From positions 39,063,532-39,127,531 of the forward strand of contig JAPXFY010000031.1 in assembly GCA_030674185.1 (NCBI GenBank): DNA of 64,000 nt, in the 5' to 3' direction. Under the pieces are notes generated by a model, which searched no databases, was not told where the DNA came from, and saw only the letters and a list, made by a program, of their open reading frames with translations. The stretch comes from Monoplex corrugatus. Lineage: Eukaryota; Mollusca; Gastropoda; Littorinimorpha; Ranellidae. The position numbers were made by a program, and so were the translations under genes. Of the stretch, positions 22,900 through 35,771 are shown piece by piece. How positions within the stretch are numbered: the first letter of the stretch is position 1; each line of letters starts with the position of its first letter.

Positions 22900-25800
22900 T
22901 GTTGGTACAGCCATCATTAACACATAACATCCTAACAAGGCCAAGAATGATGTCATCAGACAGCCATCATTTACACATTACATCCCAACAAGGCCAAGAA
23001 TGATATTATCAGATGGCCATTTTACATATAACACTAGCCTCACAAGGCCAAGAATGATGTCATCAGATGGCCATCATTTACAAATAACACCCTAACAAGG
23101 CCAAGAATGATGTCATCAGACGGCCATCATTAACACATAACACCCTAACAAGGCCAAGAATGATGTCATCAGACAGTCATCATTTACACATAACACCCTA
23201 ACAAGGCCAAGAATGATGTCATCAGATGGCCATCATTTACACATAACACCCTAACAAGGTCAAGAATGATGTCATCAGACGGCCATCATTTACACATAAC
23301 ACCCTAACAAGGCCAAGAATGATGTCATCAGACGGCCATCATTTACACATAACACCCTAACAAGGCCAAGAATGATGTCATCAGACGGCCATCATTTACA
23401 CATAACACCCTAACAAGGCCAAGAATGATGTCATCAGATGGCCATCATTTACACATAACACCCTAACAAGGTCAAGAATGATGTCATCAGACGGCCATCA
23501 TTTACACATAACACCCTAACAAACCAAGAATGATGTCATCAGATGGCCATCATTTACACATAACACCCTAACAAAGCCAAGAATTATGTCATCAGACAGT
23601 CATCATTTACACATAACACCCTAACAAGGCCAAGAATTATGTCATCAGACAGTCATCATTTACACATAACACCCTAACAAGGCCAAGAATTATGTCATCA
23701 GACAGTCATCATTTACACATAACACCCTAACAAGGCCAAGAATGATGTCATCAGATGGCCATCATTTACACATAACACCCTAACAAAGCCAAGAATGATG
23801 TCATCAGACAGTCATCATTTACACATAACATCCTAACAAGGCCAAGAATGATGTCATCAGATGGCAATCATTTACACATAACACCCTAACAAAGCCAAGA
23901 ATTATGTCATCAGACAGTCATCATTTACACATAACACCCTAACAAGGCCAAGAATGATGTCATCAGATGGCCATCATTTACACATAACACCCTAACAAAG
24001 CCAAGAATGATGTCATCAGACAGTCATCATTTACACATAACACCCTAACAAGGCCAAGAATTATGTCATCAGACAGTCATCATTTACACATAACACCCTA
24101 ACAAGGCCAAGAATGATGTCATCAGATGGCCATCATTTACACATAACACCCTAACAAGGTCAAGAATGATGTCATCAGACGGCCATCATTAACACATAAC
24201 ATGCTAACAAGGCCAAGAATTATGTCATCAGATGGCCATCATTTACACATAACACCCTAACAAGGCCAAGAATGATGTCATCAGATGGCCATCATTTACA
24301 CTATAACACCCTAACAAGGCCAAGAATGATGTCATCAGACGGCCATCATTAACACATAACATGCTAACAAGGCCAAGAATTATGTCATCAGACAGTCATC
24401 ATTTACACATAACACCCTAACAAGGCCAAGAATGATGTCATCAGATGGCCATCATTTACACATAACACCCTAAACAAGGCCAAGAATGATGTCATCAGAC
24501 GGCCATCATTTACATGTAACATCCTAACAAGGCCAAGAATGATGTCATCAAACGGCCATCATTTACACATTACATCCCAACAAGGCCAAGAATGATATTA
24601 TCAGATGGCCATCGTTTACATATAACACTAGCCTCAAAAGGCCAAGAATGATGTCATCAGATGGCCATCATTTACACATAACATCCTAACAAGGCCAAGA
24701 ATGATGTCATCAGACGGCCATCGCTTAAATATGACATCCTCACAATGCAAATAATGATGCCATCAGATGGCCATCATTTAACATAATATCCCAACAAGGC
24801 CAAGAATGATGTCAACAGATGGCCATCATTTACACATAACGTCCTAACAAGGCCAAGAATGACATCATCAGATGGCCATCATTTACACACAACATCCTAA
24901 CAAGGTCAAGAATGATGTCATTAGACAGCCATGACTTACACATAACATCTCAACAAGGCCAAGAATGATGTCATCAGATGGCCATCATTTACACACAACA
25001 TCCTAACAAGGCCAAGAATGATGTCATCAGACAGCCATGACTTACACATAACATCTCAACAAGGCCAAGAATGATGTCATCAGACGGCCATCATTTACAC
25101 ACAACATCCTAACAAGGCCAAGAATGATGTCATCAGACAGCCATAACTTACACACAACATCCTAATAAGGTCAAGAATGATGTCATCAGACAGCCATCAT
25201 TTACACATAACATCTCAACAAGGCCAAGAATGATGTCATCAGACGGCCATCATTTACACACAACATCCTAACAAGGTCAAGAATGACGTCACCAGACAGC
25301 CATGACTTACACATAACATCTCAACAAGGCCAAGAATGACGTCACCAGACAGCCATCATTTACACATAACATCTCAACAAGGCCAAGAATGATGTCATCA
25401 GACGGCCATCATTTACACACAACATCCTAACAAGGCCAAGAATGATGTCATCAGACAGCCATGACTTACACATAACATCTCAACAAGGCCAAGAATGATG
25501 TCATCAGATGGCCCTCATTTACACACAACATCCTAACAAGGCCAAGAATGATGTCATCAGACAGCCATCATTTACCCATGACACCATCCTCACAATACAA
25601 ACAATAATGTCATCAGACAGCCATCATTTACGCATGACACCATCCTCACAATACAAACAATAATGTCATCAGACAGCCATCATTTACCCATGACACCATC
25701 CTCACAATACAAAGAATAATGTCATCAGACAGCCATCATTTACACATGACACCATCCTCACAATACAAAGAATAATGTCATCAAACAGCCATCATTTACG

Positions 25801-26158
25801 CATGACACCATCCTCACAATACAAACAATAATGTCATCAGACAGCCATCATTTACCCATGACACCATCCTCACAATACAAAGAATAATGTCATCAGACAG
25901 CCATCATTTACCCATGACACCATCCTCACAATACAAAGAATAATGTCATCAGACAGCCATCATTTACCCATGACACCATCCTCACAATACAAAGAATAAT
26001 GTCATCAGACAGCCATCATTTACCCATGACACCATCCTCACAATACAAAGAATAATGTCATCAGACAGCCATCATTTATGCATGACACCATCCTCACAAT
26101 ACAAACAATAATGTCATCAGACAGCCATCATATACCCATGACACCATCCTCACAATAC

Positions 26159-27177
26159 CAGCCCTTGCCAAATCCATTAGCCCGTTAGCCAATGCTAATA
26201 AAACTCGTGTCGGGCTAATAGAAACTTCGTAAGCGTTAGCCCAAATCGGCAAATGGCTAATAAAAATTCCTAGATGTGTATGCGCTCAGTAGACTGTCCG
26301 CTATCTCAACACACGCACGCTTCGTATGTCGTCTGCTACTGCAAGCCTCGAAGTGACGCATACATCCGGCAGAGGTGAGGCGCATTCAGCAAAAGGTATA
26401 ATTATATCTAGGTCGAAGAGCTAGTGAAGAGAGATCCGACTTTATCTATGCCGGTGGCTTGCTTCCGCTGCGCATTGTTGCGTGACTGAACCGCTCTGCT
26501 GGTAGCGAACTGAACGCACCTCAGAGATCAGCTGGGTTTGTGCGCATGTGTTCCGAAAGTACCGCTGTCTTTCTCCATGTGAATCGTCTGCGACCGAGGT
26601 CATTATATCATAAAAATTAATTTATGTCAATTACTTTATTTTACTTGTGTTGTTACAGACCTGACACACAGTCCTTTCATTTTCATGTTCTTTTAGATGC
26701 ATTGGTGCTTAGCCAAAAAGACAGTTATGTCAATGTTGCTGTTATTTCATTGGTGCTGTTAGGACCAGACATGCAGTCCTTTTGTTTTTAGAAATAAATC
26801 AGCCTGTTAAAGAAAGTATTTATTCTTTTCTTCAAATTTTGGATGTGTGACCTTTTACAACCAACCCTGACAGCAGAACTAGACACTTTGTTTCCATTTA
26901 ATGTAAGATGGTAGGAACAGTGATCCCCTAGTACTTTAAACAGTATTTAGCAATAGATGTTCACAGCCATACATTACAAGTAAACAACAAATTACATGAA
27001 TTTGAACACAGGACACAAAATCACACCCTCGTGTCAGCGAACATAGATACAATATTACATAGTAAAATAAATTATGCCAAATGATTTTGGCTAATGATTT
27101 CTCTTCCGGGCTAATAAGGTTTCAAAAGTTATTAGCCCAAATGGCTAATAGGGTCCTTCTGGATTTGGCAAGGGCTG
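26159..27177. mobile_element. 1,019-bp TIR element (non-autonomous DNA transposon)
   Basis: Perfect 17-bp terminal inverted repeats CAGCCCTTGCCAAATCC lie at 26159-26175 and 27161-27177. Both sides carry the direct repeat CAATAC, and the surrounding satellite unit supplies the empty-site comparison. Subterminal GGCTAATA/TTAGCC motifs recur in both orientations. The CAG start resembles hAT termini, but a 6-bp rather than 8-bp duplication makes the superfamily uncertain. No transposase frame is present. The interior holds AATAAA on the minus strand at 26819-26824. Confidence 0.88.
26819..26824 (-). terminator. Candidate polyadenylation signal inside the TIR element
   Basis: AATAAA on the minus strand about 410 nt past the transporter stop codon. 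It is the first canonical hexamer I find downstream. An ATTAAA variant lies closer, at 26897-26902. Both are inside the inserted transposon, not the satellite. Confidence 0.35.
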
Positions 27178-27230
27178 CAATACCAACAATAATGTCATCA
27201 GACAGCCATCATTTACCCATGACACCATCC

Positions 27231-27409
27231 TCACACGACCACTTCCTGCTCCGGTTCAACACTTGGGAGCAAGCGGAATCGTTCTGGTCGTCGGTACTCT
27301 AATCTGAGGGCGAGGGGGTACGAAAGCAGCACCACACCCCCTAACAGGGAACTCAGCGCACAGATGGCCATCACTGACTCGAAGGAACCTGTTGCGTCTT
27401 TCACTCCCC
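27231..27409 (-). CDS. Transporter coding exon 6 (residues 525-583)
   Basis: Acceptor TTATTTCAACAG, 179 nt to a TGA. It encodes VKDATGSFESVMAICAL (cf. the D-x-TG-x-Y pattern before the last membrane segment in SLC16 proteins), segment 12 and a charged tail ending EPEQEVVV. The stop codon overlaps the edge of the 53/56-bp array. Confidence 0.9.
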
Positions 27410-30400
27410 CTGTTGAAATAACACAGAGCAATGCAATCTCAAAAAAACGTAATAGGTGTAATAGTCAAACAAACAAATTACAATATTAGTACAATACAAT
27501 ACAGTAAAATGACAGGTGTAATACTAATAGTCAAACAAACAAATTACAATGACAGGTGTAATACTAATAGTCAAACAAACAAATTACAATATTAGTACAA
27601 TACAATACAGTAAAATGATAGGTGTAATAGTCAAAACAAACAAATTACAATATTAGTACAATACAATACAGTAAAATGACAGATGTAATAGTCAAACAAA
27701 CAAATTACAATATTAGTACAATACAATACAGTAAAATGACAGGTGTAATAGTCAAAACAAACAAATTACAATATTAGTACAATACAATACAGTAAAATGA
27801 CAGGTGTAATAGTCAAACAAATTACAATATTAGTACAATACAATACAGTAAAATGACAGGTGTAATAGTCAAACAGATTACAATATTAGTACAATACAAT
27901 ACAGTAAAATGACAGGTGTAATAGTCAAACAAACAAATTACAATATTAGTACAATACAATACAGTAAAATGACAGGTGTAATAGTCAAAACAAACAAATT
28001 ACAATATTAGTACAATACAATACAGTAAAATGACAGGTGTAATACTAATAGTCAAACAAACAAATTACAATATTAGTACAATACAATACAGTAAAATGAC
28101 AGGTGTAATACTAATAGTCAAAACAAACAAATTACAATATGTGTACAATACAATACAGTAAAATGACAGGTGTAATAGTCAAACAAACAAATTACAATAT
28201 TAGTACAATACAATACAGTAAAATGACAGGTGTAATAGTCAAACAAACAAATTACAATATTAGTACAATACAATACAGTAAAATGACAGGTGTAATAGTC
28301 AAACAAATTACAATATTAGTACAATACAATACAGTAAAATGACAGGTGTAATACTAATAGTCAAACAAACAAATTACAATATTAGTACAATACAATACAG
28401 TAAAATGACAGCTGTAATAGTCAAAACAAACAAATTACAATATTAGTACAATACAACACAGTAAAATGACAGGTGTAATAGTCAAAACAAACAAATTACA
28501 ATATTAGTACAATACAATACAGTAAAATGACAGGTGTAATAGTCAAACAAACAAATTACAATATTAGTACAATACAATATAGTAAAATGACAGGTGTAAT
28601 AGTCAAACAAATTACAATATTAGTACAATACAATACAGTAAAATGACAGGTGTAATAGTCAAACAAACAAATTACAATATTAGTACAATACAGTAAAATG
28701 ACAGGTGTAATACTAATAGTCAAAACAAACAAATTACAATATGTGTACAATACAATACAGTAAAATGACAGGTGTAATAGTCAAACAAACAAATTACAAT
28801 ATTAGTACAATACAATACAGTAAAATGACAGGTGTAATAGTCAAACAAATTACAATGTTAGTACAATACAATACAGTAAAATGACAGGTGTAATACTAAT
28901 AGTCAAACAAACAAATTACAATATTAGTACAATACAATACAGTAAAATGACAGGTGTAATAGTCAAACAAACAAATTACAATATTAGTACAATACAATAC
29001 AGTAAAAATGACAGGTGTAATACTAATAGTCAAAACAAACAAATTACAATATGTGTACAATACAATACAGTAAAATGACAGGTGTAATAGTCAAACAAAC
29101 AAATTACAATATTAGTACAATACAATACAGTAAAATGACAGGTGTAATAGTCAAAACAAACAAATTACAATATTAGTACAATACAATACAGTAAAATGAC
29201 AGGTGTAATAGTCAAACAAACAAATTACAATATTAGTACAATACAATACAGTAAAATGACAGGTGTAATACTAATAGTCAAAACAAACAAATTACAATAT
29301 GGGTACAATACAATACAGTAAAATGACAGGTGTAATAGTCAAAACAAAACAAATTACAATATGTGTACAATACAATACAGTAAAATGACAGGTGTAATAG
29401 TCAAACAAACAAATTACAATATTAGTACAACACAATACAGTAAAATGACAGATACAGTAGTCAAATGGGTAGGGCAATCAGACTCCCAAGCATAAGGCCT
29501 GGTTTCAATCCTACCTGGGTACATCAACCCTGGTGGGTAAAAGTAGGTACCGGCAGCCAAAAATTAAACTTCTGAAAAGGTTATTAACACTTATATTTCT
29601 GAAAAAGTACAAGAAAAAATAAGCACAATGCAAAAAAAAAGAATTATTTTTGATGTTTCTCTTTATTTAGAAAGATTTTAAAAGAAATCCGCGACAGGTA
29701 TAGCCTGCATAAGCAAAGAAATGAAAGTACGATCTCCGGTTTGATGTTTTTTTTTGCCAAGGGATTTTTTTTAAGTGGCCTGGAACTAGTAGAGGTAAAA
29801 CTGTGTGAAGCGACTGCTTTCCAAAGGTGTTTATATTGCTAGTATTTAATGAATACGATGGAATTTTCTTTTAATACATCGAAATCATCATATTTGTGCT
29901 TGTACTTGGCCAGAAATTCAAACCGGAAGTTGGTCGGCGAGTGCATGTCATCTATCGGATCAGATTTGACAATGTTTATCATCGCAAAGAAACAGCAAAT
30001 GGCTGTTTTGCACAGTCACACACGCATGCACGCACACATTATCAGAACACTATATAGCATCAGGCAAACACGGACACATAGCTCCACAAAGTCCAGTGAG
30101 CCTTTCTAATGGCACAATATAGGTTACTTTACTCTCAAAAGTAATAGCTGGCACAAATTAAAGAAAATACTTAAGAAAAAATTTGGATTTTATTTCTATT
30201 CGTTTTCAAGGCAATGATGATTTTTTGTGGATGAAATTAACCATCACTGCCACCAAAACTTCAACAGCAGACACTCACTAATAAACTACTTTTACAGTTA
30301 AAACTGTTGAGAACTGAGTGTGATAAGTCGAGGGATGAGAACACGGCTTTTGTTTCAAAAATTAGTAACACTGATTAATCATCACCTCAGGAGCTAAATC

Positions 30401-31580
30401 TGAAGACAAAAATTGAGACAGTTTTAAAAGAAGCGGAGAGATTTTCAGTAGATAGACCAGACATTGAAAATTTCTTTGTCTGTGGATATGGGAAGATGCA
30501 TGTTACTGCGAAATAACTGATGAAAATAACTTATTGATAAACATTAGGAATGAGTATAGAAATGGCTGTAAGTCATATACTCACTGCATTGACAGGCATG
30601 TATCTTCTGCTGTTACACATTTTAGTTTCGTTATGTTATTGAGAAGGATGTCTTTCTGTGCTAGTATGATACAAAGTAAAAGTAAAATCTCGTATATTAG
30701 CAACATTTGCTTGTAAAGAGTGAAGCTGTAGCTTTGTATTTGATTCACATGCAAAATTTCAGGAGATTCCATCAAGATGTAATGTGAGTTATTCCTGTTT
30801 TAAGTTGGCCCGACATATGGGCACTCACATTATTTGGGTGCAAATGCATACAAAATATCTTACATCTTGAATATAACTAAGCTTGTAAATAATTTACTGG
30901 TAGCTTTCTGTCTATTTGATTCACATGCAAAATGTCAAGGAAATCCATCAAAAAATAAGCGAAATACGTGCGTTTTAATTTGGTCTGGTACGTGAACCAT
31001 GCTTTTTCCATCGTTCAGATATTTTGCCATTTTTGGAGTCATATAACTCATGACTTTGTCACTTTATGCTGCCCCCAAAAATTCATGATTCATACAATAA
31101 CATTGTTTCTGAGGAAAAGTAAACTCTAGCTAATTCTGTCTTCTTATTTTTGTGTAATGAGGGTGCAAAAATGGCTTGTCATGCAATTTCAAACATTGAC
31201 AAAATGGCATATTTATGAAGTTTGCAGCACTGCTGTGTAAATGTATGAACAGATCTGCTTGTAATAGTTGTATGCTCGCTTTTTTATGTAGTTTATGTTG
31301 TTAAGAATTAAAATCAGAAATGACAGTCTCTGTCTGAGGACTTCTGGAAAATTTAGGTTCCTGCAGACTTGCTAAATTTTACAATTGGCGAAAACGTATG
31401 TAAACTGCTTTTTTCAAAGTGTGTTATCTCTGGACCTAATACAGCTAGAGACTTACTTTTTTTTGCATTGTGCTAATTTTTTCTTGTACTTTTCAGAAAT
31501 GTAAGTGTTAATAACCTTTTCAGAAGTTTAATTTTTGGCTGCCGGTACCTAATATGTGTTGTGTTGTGTGTGTGTGTGTG

Positions 31581-31641
<61 letters not shown>

Positions 31642-34600
31642 GTGTGTGTATTCAATTTCACATTTGTGATACCTACATTGGAGCTTAATCTGCAGAAAGA
31701 CAGAAACATCAGGTAACTGTGAATGTGATACATACTGAATTTTTCTTTCGAAATTTCTGTGATACAAAGATTTGCTCCTATCTTTAAGTGCTGTACCACT
31801 GAACCTGCATCTTTTGCTGAAGTGAATCAGAAATAATTTTACACATACACAGACACAAACACAATTAAAACTGATTCTGATGGACACACATAACAAACAT
31901 AGGATCAACTTACCTAATAAAGGCTGACCAATGGAAGCCCCCACACCTTGAATGAGCATGATGATGGCCAAGAGACGAGGCATACGCTTCATCCCTACAA
32001 AGTCAATAACCACCACCGCCATCAAACTCACAAACACCCCTCCAAAAAACCCGTACAAACCACAATGCACCAACATCCAGGTGAAGGTGTCTGCAAAGAT
32101 CAAGGCACCAATGTTGACTGACACTGCAAAAATTCCAATCGCTTGCAGCTTGTAGCGTACCATAAAATTGCGATCACCAACGGCCGCCACTGTCAGTCGT
32201 CCAATCAAATCACCGATGCCGCATACAGAGACCAGGATGGCTTTCTTGTATTTGTCGATGCCTCGAGTGAGCACGGTGGCTGGGAGAAAGAGCACAAAAT
32301 TGAAATAGCCAAAAAAGGTGAGAAAATTGCCAAGAGTGATGAGCACTGCCACGTAGCTTTTCATGACGGAAAAGTCAAACATTTCCATCAGTTTCTGACA
32401 AAACCCTTTCTTGTCCTCTTCCTCCGTGTCTTCAATACAGAGGTCGTGGGGTTCGCAAAACACAGAAGAGCCATACGCACTTAGTGGACGAACACACAGA
32501 CTGCCGGTGCTAGCCATGTAGGATTGGTACATCACCACTTTCCCTGATCCACTCATGTTCCCATCCACAAAGGCGAGCTCCTTGGATGGGGAGACTAACG
32601 GTGATTTGGGACTTTCAGCATCAGAGGGTATCCTGTCTTTATACATTTTCTGCTCTTCGCTGGTGGTTGCTGTGTTTTCAGGAGTATCACAATGCTGGTG
32701 GGTGGCTCCCAGTTCCTGAACATCATCACCTTTGGTGTCATCTGGGGAAGCTTCACAAGATACCACCTTGCCGTTGCTGAGCGAATGAGACAAGTGGCCG
32801 TTACCATGGCAATCCTTCTTGCCATCATGGCAACCCTCAGTACCATCATCTCCCACAGCGTTTCTCTCCTGCAGCGGAATGGCAGTCTCGTTGGTGCTTG
32901 CCCAATAGCTGGAGGGTCGAAACAAGCTAGCAGCAGCAACTACATGGAAGTACACTCCACTGACCTGAAATGGGGAACACAAAGAATACAACATGTAACA
33001 GAAATAGCGCCGAGATGGTTTCCTCATCTTGCTGCTGAAAGCAACAAAGAAACTCTCTCCCAAGACTACTCACAACACATGCATGCGTGCGTGCATACAC
33101 GCGCGCACACACTCACACACACAAAAACAAACACTCACACATAGTTACACACACACACACAAACACATGCACACACAGTCTGTGACAAGCGCTTAAGTCA
33201 AATGGGTAAATGTTGGAATTCCAGCTATAAGGTCCTGAGTTTAGTCAGCCTAGACACCTCCGCCTGATGTGTAAAGGGTGGACATTTTTCAGATATACCA
33301 GTGCCTTGTTATTGTTGTTTAAAGCCCAGTTGACTGCCTAAATTCCTTAGAAGTGTACATGCATACAGAACATCAAATACACACATGAAAGATACTGTAA
33401 ACCACGTCAGTGGCTGGCTTATGGCAATGCTAAAATCATCCAAGATGCAAACAGCAAGTTTGATAAAATGGGTTTTAGATAGTCACTTCTACTGCTGGAA
33501 AATAAAGTATCAATCATCATCATCATGTGCCTTGACACATGGTGTTGGCAATCATGGCCCTCTATACAAATCTACCTTCTGTTGCTATAAGTATATCTCC
33601 CACCCCTTTTGTCCCCACCCACTCAACAAAACTATTCAATAATTCTCCCTGGGTCTACCTGGTGCTTTTTCCTTCTAGCTTTCCTGTTGTAACTAGGTGC
33701 TCAAATTTCTCTTGCCTCATAAAATGTCTATATATGTTGCTTAACTTCTTCATTAATATTCTTTTTTGTGCTTGTTTCTTTCAAGACAGTCTCATTTGTT
33801 TTCTTTGCTGTCCATGGTACTCATTAACATTTTTCTTAGAAATCACATTTCAGCTGCCTCAATCTTGTTCTGAATGCCTGTTGATTGTCCATGCTTCGCA
33901 TATAATAGTATCGGTCCTGTATAACACTGGAAAACTCTCCCCCTGATGTCAATTGATAGGCATTTGTTGGATCCTTTTAACAAGGGCTGGTTTGTTCTTT
34001 TGATAGAGCTGTGGGTTTAGGATCTGATATCTCGAGTTCAATCCCAGCCCACAATATTAAAAAACGCTTTTCATTTTGTTGAATGCTGTTTTGGCTAGGC
34101 CAATTCTGCTGGATATTTCTAATGTGCATCTGATGACTGGTGAGATGATTGTTCCCAGATATTTAAAATTATCAACTTATCTCAATGTCGCGTTCTTTTT
34201 TAACTGATTACCATGACTTCAATCTTCTTACTACTTAGCTCTGGCCCTTTATTTCTGCTTTCTATTTCTATTATATTCACAAGAATTTGTAGTCTTTTTC
34301 ATTTTCTGCATAATGAAGATTGTTTATCACTTTTCCTCCAACCATTATCTCAGGACATTCTTCTTAATTTCTCAAGATGGTTTTGCTGTTAAGTGGAAAC
34401 AAATCAGGTGACAGAACACACCCCTGCCTAACTCCTCTTTTGATATTTTGAAGAAAGCTTTTATCATTTTCTTTACTCAGTGCTGCTGTTTGCTATTATT
34501 CTTAGTTCTCTTCCATCAATATTGCGCTTTTCCAGTTGCTTGATCAATTCTTTCTGTCTTATCTGATCAAAAGCCTTGGTATAATCAAGAAAACATAAAT

Positions 34601-35024
34601 ATAAATCCTTATTCAACTCAGCTGGCCTTTCTATCAGAATTCTTGGAATACAAACGGCCCTGAGAAAAGTCGATGTCTCTACCATTTCATTCCCCTATGT
34701 CGTAAGGGTAACAGGAATAACTTCGCCTACTGTCTCAATTTCGTCTCATGCCCTTGAAAAGAAACAATGACCCCTTACTGTGTGTCGTGACCATGTTCAG
34801 TCTAAAGAAAGTGACAGACTGTACAAAACAGTCAAGACCCAAGGTTATTACTTGATGCTTGGCTGCTGGTGTGGCACTGTTGCTTCTGGCTCACATCCAA
34901 CACCTTCGGGTGTTTTTTGTAACTTTGACAGATTCAAGTCAAGAACCAGGACACAAGAATATTAACCGCCCTTTCCAAAATAGTAAGGAAATTTGATCAC
35001 CAAGTATGTCAGTGGCATATCATG

Positions 35025-35055
<31 letters not shown>

Positions 35056-35093
35056 CTCTCTCTCTCACAGATACACAGAGACACACACATACA

Positions 35094-35134
<41 letters not shown>

Positions 35135-35704
35135 GAGATTCTGAACTCACAGGTCTATCAAAAGAAAAACCAGCCCATGTAGAAAAGGATCCAAAATAAT
35201 AATGGCAGATGCTATAATCCTGTGCATAAAGCTAACATGTGGAAGAGGTCTTGAGGTCCTAATTACTTATGCTACATCTAGTGTTGTCCATCTCTCTGCT
35301 TTACCTGTCATTAAACAATATCAGTAACAACAACAACAAAACAACAATAATAACAACAATAATAATAACAATAAAAGTAACAACAACAACAACAATAATA
35401 ACAATAACAGTAATGACTATTATGCTATACCTCATCTCACAAGAACTCTTAAGTGCTTCAGAGAAGCATAAGCAACAAAGGCAGACACTGCTAAAGCAAG
35501 TAATTATAAAATAATTGTATGTCAACCCCTACCATTCTGATGAAAACATATTAATTATAATAACACAGTATTAAAGAAACAATGGAAATGAACTGTTAAA
35601 AGATGTCGATTATAAACTGGAGAAATGACCTCATATGTCAATCACTCATGCAAAAACGAAAACAAGAACAAAATATCACACACACACATGATAAATAGAT
35701 AGAC

Positions 35705-35771
<67 letters not shown>

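Larger units (their letters stand above)
22900..27230. repeat. 53-bp to 56-bp minisatellite reaching the transporter stop codon
   Basis: From 22900 to ~25560 the unit is 53 bp (GGCCATCATTTACACATAAC, ACCCTAACAAGGCCAAGAAT, GATGTCATCAGAC). From ~25560 to 26158 a related 56-bp unit has CCATGACACCATCCTCACAA and TACAAAGAATAATGTCATCA. A 1,019-bp transposable element splits the array at 26159-27177. One last unit (27178-27230) then runs directly into the stop codon of the transporter gene at 27231-27233, so the array occupies the gene's 3' flank or 3' UTR. Confidence 0.93.

Noticed and set aside
27081..27302. 73-codon plus-strand frame across the TIR element edge and exon 6
   Set aside because: It spans the transposon end, satellite and the antisense of exon 6; the minus-strand exon with matching splice phase explains the region.
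31549..31913. Extension of the exon 5 frame past 31914 into SINE/TG sequence
   Set aside because: A good GTAAGT donor at 31913 and phase match to exon 6 (which supplies the expected last membrane segment) make the extension intronic.
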